Below are positions 1 to 8,676 of a stretch of 64,000 nucleotides of DNA, piece after piece (within the stretch, counting starts at the first letter, position 1; the number at the start of each line of letters is the position of its first letter). The stretch is from assembly GCF_002017875.1 (NCBI RefSeq), contig NZ_MUFV01000001.1:2258501-2322500 (forward strand), given 5' to 3'. Made by a program: the position numbers and the translations under genes. The notes beneath the pieces are model-generated. The model had not been told where the DNA came from. It did not search any database and saw only the letters and a program-made list of their open reading frames with translations. Origin of the DNA: Deinococcus sp. LM3. GTDB taxonomy: Bacteria > Deinococcota > Deinococci > Deinococcales > Deinococcaceae.

Positions 1-608
<608 letters not shown>

Positions 609-787
609 GAATTCCTCCTGGGAAGGTCGGGAACCGCCCGCGCCGAACAGTTCGGCCGGCGGGCCGGTCTACAGTCCGGTTGTGAACGCGAATCCGGAGC
701 CTGCCGCACATCATTACGCGTTTGCGCCCCGGCAGGTTGCGTTTGGCGCCCGGAACGGCCGGACATGAAGCGCCCGTGAACGCCGTG

Positions 788-829
788 GGGGGCGGGCCAG
801 ACCGGGAATGCCCGGCGCGACCCGCCCCC
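788..829 (-). terminator. Hairpin terminator candidate
   Basis: GC-rich arms GGGGGCGGG (788-796) and CCCGCCCCC (821-829) enclose a second nested CCGGG/CCCGG hairpin. It lies just after the stop of the secreted-protein gene that ends at 845 on the minus strand. There is no clear T-run. Nothing else is seen between 609 and 844. Confidence 0.5.
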
Positions 830-844
830 GCCTGACCGGGTGCT

Positions 845-1684
845 TCAGAAGACGATGGGTTTCAGACCGACGCTGTCCGGCCCGCACGCGACCGTCAGGT
901 TGCTGCCGGCCGGGGTGACGGTGCAGCCCAGCGCGCGCAGCCCCGCCAGCGGGAAGATCAGGTTCCGGCCGTCGGTGGCGGGTGCCAGCGGCAGTTCCAC
1001 CGCGCCGCCCGCCGCCTGCGCGGACTTCGCGCCGACCGTGACGGTCAGCAGGCCGTCGTCTTCGGTGCTCAGGCGGTACTTCCCGCCGCCCAGCGACGTG
1101 ACCTTCACGACGCCCACGAGGTCGCTGCCCAGCACGTACGGCTGACCGCGCACGACGCCGGCCGGGGTGGCGGCCTTCGGGGCGGCGCTGGCGGCCGGGG
1201 CCGGAGCGGCCTTCAGGGCGTCCACGACCACCAGCGTCTCGGTGTCGCTCATGGGGCTCAGCAGCACGAACGCGCTGGCTTTCCCGCCGGCCGGGGCAGC
1301 CAGCAGCACGCTGGACTTCCCGCTGGACTTCCAGTCACCGGACGCCCGCGCCCCCAGCCGACCCTTGAGCAGCGGCCGCAGCGTCCCGGACGCCGACTGC
1401 GAGTACACGCACACGGCGTTCACGCTGAGTTTCAGCGCGGCCGGGCAGCCCACGATCCGCCCCTTGGCGACCCCGCTGACCTCGATGGCCAGGGCGCTCA
1501 CGGCGCGGTCCGTGGCGGCCGACACGCTGCCGCCCTTGGCGGGGGCGGTCTGGGCCGGAGCAGTCTGGGCAGGGGCGGTCTGGGCAGAGGCGACCGGCGC
1601 CAGCAGGGCCCCCAGCAGGGTCAGGGTCCCCGCAGCGCGGGGGAGACGCCCGGAGCGGGCGGCAGCAGAAAGGGTTGAACGCAT
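845..1684 (-). CDS. Secreted protein of unknown function
   Basis: 279 residues from ATG 1684; an in-frame ATG at 1693 is also possible and neither has a clear ribosome binding site. An N-terminal basic and hydrophobic signal peptide ends around ASAQ (residues 30-34). A short Thr-Ala-Pro-Ala-Gln tandem repeat (three units) follows. The rest is small-residue-rich beta-type sequence with three cysteines in the C-terminal part of the mature chain. The open frame continues upstream through the antisense of mnmE, but that part is a high-GC artefact. No family was recognised. It is likely periplasmic or exported. Confidence 0.7.
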   Translation of the reverse strand: MRSTLSAAARSGRLPRAAGTLTLLGALLAPVASAQTAPAQTAPAQTAPAKGGSVSAATDRAVSALAIEVSGVAKGRIVGCPAALKLSVNAVCVYSQSASGTLRPLLKGRLGARASGDWKSSGKSSVLLAAPAGGKASAFVLLSPMSDTETLVVVDALKAAPAPAASAAPKAATPAGVVRGQPYVLGSDLVGVVKVTSLGGGKYRLSTEDDGLLTVTVGAKSAQAAGGAVELPLAPATDGRNLIFPLAGLRALGCTVTPAGSNLTVACGPDSVGLKPIVF

Positions 1685-1759
1685 GACACGCATGCTAGGG
1701 CCGCAGCATGAGGGGCGACTATGAGTCTCGCGGCCCTGGTGACCCTGCCGGGGCGGTGC

Positions 1760-1765
1760 TAGCCT
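1760..1765 (+). promoter_or_regulatory. -10 box of leaderless promoter for mnmE
   Basis: TAGCCT lies six bases before the GTG start of mnmE. The spacing fits transcription beginning at or beside the start codon. No -35 box was recognised. Confidence 0.4.
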
Positions 1766-1771
1766 GCGCAC

Positions 1772-3097
1772 GTGACGCGTTCCGGACTGCAAGACACCAT
1801 CGCCGCCATCGCCACCGCCCCCGGCAGCGCCGGGGTGGGCATCGTGCGCGTCAGCGGCCCGGACGCCCTGCGCGTCGCGGACGGCCTGTTCCGGGGACGC
1901 CGCGCCCCGTCCCGCACGCCCGGCGGCCGCTTCCTGTTCGGGCACCTGACCGGCGAGAGCGGTGAGATCCTCGACGAGGGCCTGTGCCTGATCTTCAAGG
2001 GGCCGCGCAGCTACACCGGCGAGGACGTCGCGGAATTCCAGACGCACGGCAGCCCCGCCGTGCTGGCCCGCGTGCTGGCCCGCACCCTGGAACTCGGCGC
2101 GCGGGCCGCCCGCCCCGGCGAGTTCACGCTGCGCGCCTACCTCAGCGGCCGCCTGGACCTCGCGCAGGCCGAGGCGGTGCTGAACCTGATCGAGGCGCAG
2201 ACCGACGCCGCCCGCCGCCAGGCCACCCTGGGTCTGACCGGAGCGCTCGGCGAGCGGGTCGAGCGGGTCGCCGCGAACGTCACCCGCACCCTGGCCGCCC
2301 TGCAGGCCATGCTGGACTACCCCGAGGAAGGCGTGCCCGACGAGGACCGCGCCCAGCCGCTGGCGGCTGCCGAGCACGACCTGAACGAACTGCTGCTGAC
2401 CGCCCGCGCCGGACAGGTCGCCACGCGCGGCGCCCGCCTCGCCCTGATCGGCCGCCCCAACGCCGGTAAGAGCAGCCTCCTGAACGCCCTGGTCGGCTTC
2501 GAGCGCAGCATCGTCACGCCCGTCGCCGGCACCACCCGCGACTACCTCGAGGCGGGCCTGGAACTCGCAGGCGTGCCCGTCACGCTCGTCGATACCGCCG
2601 GCATCCGCGACACCGCCGACGCCATCGAGGCGGCCGGCGTCCGGCAGGCCCTGAACCTCGCCGGGGCCGCCGACCTGATCCTCGCCCTCGAGGACGGCAG
2701 CGCCCCCCGCGAACCCCTGCCCACCACCCTGGACCTCGGCAGCGGCCCCCGCGTCATCCGCGTGCGCACCAAGGCCGACCTGCCCCCCGCCTGGACCGAC
2801 CCGGACGCCCTGAACGTCAGCGCCGTCACCGGCGACGGCCTGGGCACCCTGCGCGAGTCCATCCGCGCCGCCCTGCTCGGCGACGCCGCACGCGGCGAGG
2901 CGTGGCTGACCACCGAACGGCAGGCTGACGCCGCCCGCCGCGCCCTGAACCACATCCAGGCCGCCGCGCACGCCCCCGACGACCTCGCCAGCTACGAACT
3001 GGAGGAGGCCCTGCGCGCCCTGGCTGAACTGACCGGCCGCGACGTGCAGGAAGACATCGTGGACGCCGTGTTCCGCAACTTCTGCGTCGGGAAGTGA
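1772..3097 (+). CDS. mnmE: tRNA uridine-5-carboxymethylaminomethyl modification GTPase MnmE
   Basis: MnmE with MnmG adds the carboxymethylaminomethyl group to U34 of certain tRNAs in the cytoplasm. 441 residues from GTG 1772, normal for the family. The order is an N-terminal folate-binding domain (about 1-120), then a helical domain split by a G domain. Visible G motifs are P-loop GRPNAGKSS (about 227-235), TTRD (about 254), DTAG (about 274) and TKAD (about 332). The protein ends in FCVGK, the hallmark C-terminus with the catalytic Cys. It is monocistronic, convergent with ychF. MnmG is not in the window. Confidence 0.97.
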   Translation: MTRSGLQDTIAAIATAPGSAGVGIVRVSGPDALRVADGLFRGRRAPSRTPGGRFLFGHLTGESGEILDEGLCLIFKGPRSYTGEDVAEFQTHGSPAVLARVLARTLELGARAARPGEFTLRAYLSGRLDLAQAEAVLNLIEAQTDAARRQATLGLTGALGERVERVAANVTRTLAALQAMLDYPEEGVPDEDRAQPLAAAEHDLNELLLTARAGQVATRGARLALIGRPNAGKSSLLNALVGFERSIVTPVAGTTRDYLEAGLELAGVPVTLVDTAGIRDTADAIEAAGVRQALNLAGAADLILALEDGSAPREPLPTTLDLGSGPRVIRVRTKADLPPAWTDPDALNVSAVTGDGLGTLRESIRAALLGDAARGEAWLTTERQADAARRALNHIQAAAHAPDDLASYELEEALRALAELTGRDVQEDIVDAVFRNFCVGK

Positions 3098-3121
3098 AAA
3101 GGGGTCGTGGGCAGGAGGAAC

Positions 3122-3174
3122 GAAGAGGAAGGTGGGGCACTCCGGTTCTGTCGGAGTGTCCCACCTTCCTCTTC
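3122..3174. terminator. Bidirectional terminator between mnmE and ychF
   Basis: Near-perfect 23 bp inverted repeat, left arm 3122-3144 and right arm 3152-3174, with a 7-base loop and one G-U type mismatch. It sits between convergent genes and can serve both. Confidence 0.75.
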
Positions 3175-3175
3175 T

Positions 3176-3214
3176 GGTTGAACGGTTCTGCAACCTATTC
3201 AACCGGAGTCGGTT
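3176..3214 (+). mobile_element. Relic 3' end of the 134 bp MITE
   Basis: About 39 bases match the 3' end of the six full MITE copies in this window: the long hairpin followed by GGAGTC. The outer stem has changed on both strands (GATTG/CAATC to GGTTG/CAACC), so pairing is preserved. It ends exactly against the TAA stop codon of ychF (3215-3217). The 5' half of the element is not recognisable. Confidence 0.6.
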
Positions 3215-4312
3215 TTACATGTTGTGCAGGACGTTCATGATGTCGCCGTCTTTCATGACGTAGTCCTTGCCTTCAGTGCGCACCCAGCCCTTGCTCTTGG
3301 CGGCGGCCCAGCCTCCGGCCTCGACCATCTTCTCCCACTCGATGACCTCGGCGCGGATGAAGCCGCGTTGCAGGTCGCTGTGGATCTCGCCGGCCGCTTC
3401 AGGGGCGGTTTCGCCGCGGCGGATGGTCCAGGCGCGGACTTCCTTCTCGCCGCTGGTGATGAAGGTCATCAGGCCCAGCGTCTCGTACCCGACCTTCACA
3501 AGCTGATCCAGGCCGCTTTCCTGCACGCCCAGTTCGTCGAGGAACATGCGGGCGTCCTCTTCGGGCATCTCGGCCAGTTCACCCTCGATCTGCGCGCTGA
3601 TCTTCACGACCTGCGCGCCCTCGGCGGCGGCGTACTCGCGGACCTTCTGCACGTACTCGTTGTCCTGCGTCAGGTCGTCCTCGCCGACGTTCGCCACGTA
3701 GATGACGGGTTTGGTGGTGATCAGCCCGAATTCCTTGGGGATGGGCGCGTCGTACGTGCCGGCGCGGGCGGGTTTGCCCTCGCCCAGCACGGCCAGGATC
3801 TGCTCGGCCAGCGCCGCCTGCTCACGCGCGTCCTTGTCGTTGCTCTTGGCTTTCTTCTGGAGGTTCTGGAGGCGTTTTTCCAGGCCGCCGAGGTCCGCGA
3901 GGATCAGTTCGGTGTTGATGGTCTCGATGTCGTCGATGGGGTCCACGCGGCCCGCCACGTGAATGACGTTCCCGTCCTCGAAGCAGCGGACGACGTGCGC
4001 GATGGCGTCCGCCTCGCGGATGTTCGCCAGGAACTGGTTGCCCAGCCCCTCGCCCTGACTGGCGCCCTTGACCAGACCGGCGATATCCACGAACTCCACG
4101 AAGGTCGGCACGATGGGCGGGACGCGCTCACCCTTGGTGAACACGCGGCTCAGCGCGGCCAGACGCTCGTCGGGCACCGTGACCCGGCCGACGTTCGGTT
4201 CGATGGTCGCGAACGGGTAGTTCGCGGCGAGCGCCCCGGCGCGCGTGATGGCGTTGAACAGCGTGCTTTTCCCGACGTTCGGCAGACCCACAATTCCAAT
4301 AGCAAGACCCAT
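3215..4312 (-). CDS. ychF: Redox-regulated ATPase YchF
   Basis: Universally conserved Obg-like P-loop NTPase (YchF/OLA1) that prefers ATP and binds ribosomes. 365 residues. ATG 4312 was chosen because it gives the canonical start MGLAIGIVGLPNVGKSTLF and has AAGGAG at the right distance; a longer open frame upstream lacks support. The P-loop is near residues 8-15. The central coiled coil and the C-terminal TGS-like domain are present (ending near VMKDGDIMNVLHNM). It is convergent with mnmE. Confidence 0.97.
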   Translation of the reverse strand: MGLAIGIVGLPNVGKSTLFNAITRAGALAANYPFATIEPNVGRVTVPDERLAALSRVFTKGERVPPIVPTFVEFVDIAGLVKGASQGEGLGNQFLANIREADAIAHVVRCFEDGNVIHVAGRVDPIDDIETINTELILADLGGLEKRLQNLQKKAKSNDKDAREQAALAEQILAVLGEGKPARAGTYDAPIPKEFGLITTKPVIYVANVGEDDLTQDNEYVQKVREYAAAEGAQVVKISAQIEGELAEMPEEDARMFLDELGVQESGLDQLVKVGYETLGLMTFITSGEKEVRAWTIRRGETAPEAAGEIHSDLQRGFIRAEVIEWEKMVEAGGWAAAKSKGWVRTEGKDYVMKDGDIMNVLHNM

Positions 4313-4417
4313 TTCGACTCCTTCACCCGCCTGTCCTGCGCGGGGCAACCCTCAGAGTTTACCGCAGTCCGGGCAGCGCAGCGGGGCAGGAGGGAAGCCG
4401 GAGACGCTCCGGCCGGA

Positions 4418-4918
4418 TCAGCTGCGCCCGTTGCCGGCCGCGAGGGTGGGCGCGGCCGAGCGCAGCTTCTCGGCTTTCAGGTCTTCCGGGTCGCAGGCGC
4501 GGCCGTTGCGGTTGTAGTCCAGTTCCGGACGGAACCCGCCCTCCTGGCGGCGCAGGTCCTTGAATCCCAGCGGCACCAGTTGCCGGCAGGAACCCGGCAC
4601 GCTGACCGAGGCCCGCAGGATCCAGCCGCGCGTGACCTCCTGACCGACACTGACCTCGCACCAGCGCGGAAAGCAGCGGTACACGGTGAGGGGGGTGCGG
4701 ACCGGGAGGGTGACCAGCACCCTCGAACGGGGGTCCGGCTGCGCGTACTGCGGCGTTGGGCTGGTCACGGCGCCGCCGGCGGGTTTGACCGTCCCGGCGT
4801 TGGCCAGCGGCGGAAGCAGCAGGGTCGCGGCCAGCAGGGTCGCGGACCACCACGGCGCGGCGGCCGCCGCCCGCTGCAGGGGCGGGGGCGGGGGCGGCCG
4901 CGTGGCAGTGAGGTTCAT
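4418..4918 (-). CDS. Secreted excalibur calcium-binding domain protein
   Basis: 166 residues. A signal peptide or single membrane segment (about 21-42) is followed by an SH3-like region (about 55-105) of the kind that binds the cell wall. The C-terminal excalibur motif reads DYNRNGRACD (about 134-143), a calcium-binding loop with its Cys, paired with an upstream Cys. It is likely exported to the envelope. It lies just downstream of the two-component system on the same strand, but 89 bases separate them, so co-transcription is uncertain. Confidence 0.8.
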   Translation of the reverse strand: MNLTATRPPPPPPLQRAAAAAPWWSATLLAATLLLPPLANAGTVKPAGGAVTSPTPQYAQPDPRSRVLVTLPVRTPLTVYRCFPRWCEVSVGQEVTRGWILRASVSVPGSCRQLVPLGFKDLRRQEGGFRPELDYNRNGRACDPEDLKAEKLRSAAPTLAAGNGRS

Positions 4919-5007
4919 GACCCAGGGGTAGCACGCCGCCCGCCGGCCCCGCCAGCCCCCGGATGACCGGGGTGTGTCTGGCCGGCGCTGTTCCGGTGGT
5001 GGCCGGA

Positions 5008-6375
5008 TCAGCTGATGGCGGACCGGCTGATGGCGGGCAGCGCCACCGTGAAACGCGCGCCGCCCAGGCTGGCGCTGCCCGACAGGTGCGCCTCGCCGCC
5101 GTGCGCGGCGGTCAGGGCCCGCACGATGGCCAGGCCCAGGCCGCTGCCGCCGGTGTCGCGGGTGCGGCTGCCGTCCAGGCGGGTGAAGCGCGTGAACACC
5201 GCCTCGCGGCTGTCCTCGGGCACGCCGGGGCCGTCGTCCTCGACGTGCAGCAGCGCGCGCCCCTGCACGGTCTCCACCTGCACGCTCACGCGGCTGCGGG
5301 CGTGGCGCAGGGCGTTGTCCACGAGGTTGGTGGTGATCTGCCGCACCCGCACCGGGTCCGCGCGGACGGTCGTCTGGGAGGCCTGCACGCTGAGGGTCAC
5401 GCCGCGCGCCGCCGCCCGGTCCTGCAGGTCGCGCACGACCTCGCGGCCCAGCGAGCCGAGGTCCAGCGGCTGCGGGTTCAGGGCGAGTCGCCCGGCCTCG
5501 GCCAGGGTGATGGTGCGCAGGTCCCCGACCAGCCGGGTCAGGAGTTGCGTCTGGGTGCTGAGCAGGGTGATCTGCTCGGCGTTCAGGGGGTACACGCCGT
5601 CCTCCAGGGCGTCCAGGCGGGCCTGCATGACCGCGATGGGCGTGCGCAGCTCGTGCGCGATGTCGGCGACGGCCTGCTGCCGCTCGTGTTCCAGCGCCTG
5701 CAGGTTCTCGGCCATGTCGTTGAAACTCTGCGCCAGGGCGGCCATCTCGCGTTCGCCGCTCTGGACGGGTGCGCGGGCGCTCAGGTCCCCGCCGGCCAGT
5801 TGCGCCGCCGCGTGCGAGACCGCCGAGATCGGCCGCGCGATCCGGCGGGCCAGCAGCCACGCCAGCAACGCCGAGGCCGCCACGGCCAGGGCGCCCACCT
5901 GCACGAGGCTGAGCTGCACGTCCCGCACGAAATTCTGCGTGCGGTTGGGCGGCGCGTCGCGGGGGCCGGGCTCGGCGCGCAGGCCGCGTGGGCGGCGGCC
6001 CTGCGTGACTTCGGCCCGCTCGCCGCTGGGCAGCACGATCACGCCGTTCACGTCCGGGCTGCTCTGACCGGGTTCCAGGAAGGGGTCCACCACCATCCCG
6101 GTGCGGATCTCCGGGACGGGCGGCGTGGGGGTGATCACCTCGCCGCGTTGCAGGGCCGCCTGCCGCTCGCGCATGGCGAGCTTGATGTCCTCGGGCAGGC
6201 GGTCCACCTGCCGCTGCACGACCAGGTTCGAGAACACCAGCACGCTGCCCACCGACACGCCCACCACCAGCAGCATCGCCAGCAGCAGCGTGACGGCCAG
6301 CGGCCGGCGACTGACGCTCCAGAACCCCGGCTGCCGCGCCCGCGTCAGCGCCGGTTTCAGGTCCGATGGGTTCAC
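5008..6375 (-). CDS. Two-component sensor histidine kinase
   Basis: 455 residues, GTG start overlapping the regulator's stop (GTGA). Two membrane helices (about 25-50 and 150-175) flank a sensor domain of about 100 residues outside the cytoplasm. A HAMP linker follows. The HisKA domain has phospho-acceptor His241 in IAHELRTP, and the ATPase domain has N box DNALRHA, DDGPGVP and GSGLGLAIV. All core residues are present, so it should be active. It faces the divergent MacAB-type efflux operon, which it may control with its regulator; the signal is unknown. Confidence 0.93.
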   Translation of the reverse strand: MNPSDLKPALTRARQPGFWSVSRRPLAVTLLLAMLLVVGVSVGSVLVFSNLVVQRQVDRLPEDIKLAMRERQAALQRGEVITPTPPVPEIRTGMVVDPFLEPGQSSPDVNGVIVLPSGERAEVTQGRRPRGLRAEPGPRDAPPNRTQNFVRDVQLSLVQVGALAVAASALLAWLLARRIARPISAVSHAAAQLAGGDLSARAPVQSGEREMAALAQSFNDMAENLQALEHERQQAVADIAHELRTPIAVMQARLDALEDGVYPLNAEQITLLSTQTQLLTRLVGDLRTITLAEAGRLALNPQPLDLGSLGREVVRDLQDRAAARGVTLSVQASQTTVRADPVRVRQITTNLVDNALRHARSRVSVQVETVQGRALLHVEDDGPGVPEDSREAVFTRFTRLDGSRTRDTGGSGLGLAIVRALTAAHGGEAHLSGSASLGGARFTVALPAISRSAIS

Positions 6376-7055
6376 GGGCTGGCCTCCAGCCGGTACCCGA
6401 CGCCCCGGACGGTGTGCAGCAGGCCGCCGGCGTTCGCGGCGTCCAGCTTGCGGCGCACGCTGGCGAGGTGGGCGTCCACCACGCGTTCCAGGGCGTCACT
6501 GTCGGGCAGGGCCGCCGCGAGCAGTTCCTCGCGCGAGAAGGCCCGGCCCGGCGATTCGGCCAGCTGCGACAGCAGCCGGAACTCGGCGGGCGTGAGGTTC
6601 AGGACCTCGCCGTCCACGCGGGCCACGAAGCCCCGGCGGTCCACTTCCAGCGGCCCGACCCGCACGGGGCGTTCCGTGTCTTCCGGCGCGGCCCCGGCGC
6701 GGCGCAGCACGGCCCGCACGCGCGCCATCACCTCGCGCGGCCGGAACGGCTTGACGACGTAATCGTCCGCGCCGAGTTCCAGGCCCACGATCTGATCGGT
6801 CTCCTCGGCGCGGGCCGTGACCAGGATCACGGGGGTCGCGCCGTCGCCGCGCACGGTCCGCAGCACGTCCAGGCCGCTGCGGCCGGGCAGCATGATGTCC
6901 AGCAGGATCAGGTCCGGATTCAGGGCGCGGAAGGCGTGCAGGGCGGCGTTGCCGTCGGCGGCGCGTTCGGTGCGGTAGCCTTCCTGCCGGGCGTAGGCTT
7001 CCAGGACTTCGGCCAGTTGCGGTTCGTCCTCGACAATCAGGATCAGGGCACTCAT
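6372..7055 (-). CDS. OmpR-family response regulator
   Basis: 227 residues from ATG 7055. Receiver domain with acidic pocket ED (10-11), phospho-acceptor Asp53 in LLDIMLP, Thr in VTAR and Lys in VKPF. The C-terminal half is a winged-helix OmpR/PhoB DNA-binding domain (about 130-225). The kinase start overlaps its stop, so the pair is translationally coupled. It is divergent from the efflux operon at 7219 with only 163 bases between, so local control of that operon is a reasonable inference. Confidence 0.95.
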   Translation of the reverse strand: MSALILIVEDEPQLAEVLEAYARQEGYRTERAADGNAALHAFRALNPDLILLDIMLPGRSGLDVLRTVRGDGATPVILVTARAEETDQIVGLELGADDYVVKPFRPREVMARVRAVLRRAGAAPEDTERPVRVGPLEVDRRGFVARVDGEVLNLTPAEFRLLSQLAESPGRAFSREELLAAALPDSDALERVVDAHLASVRRKLDAANAGGLLHTVRGVGYRLEASP

Positions 7056-7061
7056 GACGGC

Positions 7062-7067
7062 ATGGTA
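7062..7067 (-). promoter_or_regulatory. -10 box of leaderless promoter for the two-component operon
   Basis: Reads TACCAT on the minus strand, six bases before the regulator's ATG. No Shine-Dalgarno is seen. Confidence 0.45.
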
Positions 7068-7178
7068 GGTGAGTTGCGTGAAGGTCGGGCGAAGTATTCC
7101 GGCGGCATTCAGGCGTACTTTCCGGTGTTTCTGGCGTGCTGAGCGGGACGGAACCCCCTTCGACAAACCTTCATAAAG

Positions 7179-7201
7179 GCTGCGCGGAGTCTTCGCGCAG
7201 C
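7179..7201. promoter_or_regulatory. Operator candidate upstream of the efflux operon
   Basis: Perfect 8 bp inverted repeat GCTGCGCG / CGCGCAGC with a 7-base spacer. It ends 17 bases before the first efflux gene. A CACACT -10-like box follows at 7207-7212, six bases before the ATG, so the repeat covers the expected -35 region. This is where a regulator would act; binding is not shown. Confidence 0.4.
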
Positions 7202-7218
7202 GCCTCCACACTCTGGGC

Positions 7219-8676
7219 ATGACCCTGCCTCCTGCCCATCCGTTCCGCCGGGGCCTGCCGCTGGCCCTGGCCCTGAGTGCCGCGCTGGCACTGTCCGGCC
7301 CTGCACTGGCGCAGGCCACGCCCGCCGCGCCGCCTGCCACGACCCCCACCACGACGCAGGCACCGGCGCCTCAGCCCATCGCCGCCCAGACCTACACGCT
7401 GGAACAGGCGTACGCGCAGCTGGCCGGCGCGCCCAGCGTGACCCGCGCCGCCCTGAGCGTGCAGGTGGCGCAGCAGAACCTGGAAGCCGCCCGCAGCGCC
7501 CTGGGCCTGACCGTCAGCGTGAACGGCAACGCCAGTTACGTGGGCAGCGGCGCGGGCACCGCCAGTGACGGCGCGGCCACCACGACCGCCGCCAGCCTGG
7601 GCGGGAACGCCGGGGTCAGCGTCAGCCTGGGCCTGCTGCCCTGGTCGAATAACCAGAGCAGCCTGCGCGCCTCGGAACGCAGCCTCGCGCTGGCCCGCGC
7701 CACCCTACAGGAAGCGCAGCGCAGCGCCCGCCTGAACGTCACGCAGGCGTACTTCGACGCCGTGCTGGCCACGCAGGACCTGCAGATGGGCGCGCAGACG
7801 GTCGCGCTGCGCACCCGGCAGTTGCAGGTGGCGCAGGCGCAGGACGCCGCCGGGAACGCCGCGCCCGAGGCGGTCCTGAGCGCGCAGGCCGCCCTGCAGG
7901 CGGCGCAGTCGGCTGCCGCGCAGGCGCAGGGCACCCTGGACACCGCGCAGCGCACCCTGGAATCCGCGCTGGGCGTCAGCCTGGGCCGTGTGACCTTCAG
8001 CCCCCCTGCCCAGGCGACCCTGACCCTGCCGGACGTGAGTGCCCTGGTCGCCCGCGCCCGCACCGGCCGCGCCGACGTGATCAGCGCGCAGAACACCCTG
8101 GCCGCCGCGCAGGACACCCTGGACACGGCCGTGCGGGACGCGACCCTGCCGGACCTGACCGCCAGCGTCGGCTACGGCGGCGGCAGCGCCGGGACGCTCA
8201 GCACCAGTCTGAACCTGAAGCAGGGCACCCTGAGCAGCGCCTACAGCGTGCCGGTCGGCAGCAGCTCCGGCAGCGCTGGCAGCAGTGGGGGCCGCCTGAC
8301 CGCCAGCCTCAGCGGCTCGTACGTCGTGTACTCGCCGGCGCAGCGGGCCAGCCTCAGTGCCGATCAGGCGTCCGTGACGCAGGCGGCGCTGTCCCTGACC
8401 GTCGCGCAGCAGAACGTGGAACTCGACGTCCGCAGCCGCTTCATTACCGCGCAGCAGGCCCTGACCGCCGTGCAGACCCGCCAGACGCAGGTGCAGGTGG
8501 CGCAGCAGCAACTGGCGACCGCGCAGGCCCGCGTGCAGGCCGGGACCGCCACCCCCGACGACGTGCAGAGCGCCGAACTGACCCTCGCGCAGGCGCAACG
8601 TGACCTGCTGTCCGCCCGCCTGAGCGCCCAGACCACCCTGATCCAACTCGACAACGCCGCCGGAGGCCCCCAATGA
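7219..8676 (+). CDS. TolC-family outer-membrane efflux protein (first of two)
   Basis: 485 residues with a clear signal peptide ending near ALAQA (about 33). The mature part has the duplicated long coiled-coil helices of TolC-like channels, rich in Ala and Gln (recurring AQQNLE, TLAAAQDTL). It is expected to form the outer-membrane or S-layer-side conduit of the exporter encoded downstream. It is first in a five-gene operon; its stop overlaps the next start (ATGA). A Gly/Ser-rich insert lies around residues 315-365. Confidence 0.85.
   Translation: MTLPPAHPFRRGLPLALALSAALALSGPALAQATPAAPPATTPTTTQAPAPQPIAAQTYTLEQAYAQLAGAPSVTRAALSVQVAQQNLEAARSALGLTVSVNGNASYVGSGAGTASDGAATTTAASLGGNAGVSVSLGLLPWSNNQSSLRASERSLALARATLQEAQRSARLNVTQAYFDAVLATQDLQMGAQTVALRTRQLQVAQAQDAAGNAAPEAVLSAQAALQAAQSAAAQAQGTLDTAQRTLESALGVSLGRVTFSPPAQATLTLPDVSALVARARTGRADVISAQNTLAAAQDTLDTAVRDATLPDLTASVGYGGGSAGTLSTSLNLKQGTLSSAYSVPVGSSSGSAGSSGGRLTASLSGSYVVYSPAQRASLSADQASVTQAALSLTVAQQNVELDVRSRFITAQQALTAVQTRQTQVQVAQQQLATAQARVQAGTATPDDVQSAELTLAQAQRDLLSARLSAQTTLIQLDNAAGGPQ

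Noticed and set aside
845..3202. A 785-residue open frame on the minus strand
   Set aside because: Only the last 279 codons, from the signal peptide at 1684, look real. The rest is antisense to mnmE and has no start or domain.
3224..4966. Long plus-strand open frame across ychF
   Set aside because: It is antisense to a certain ychF gene and arises from high GC content.
4963..6762. 599-residue plus-strand open frame over the two-component system
   Set aside because: Antisense of clear histidine kinase and response regulator genes.
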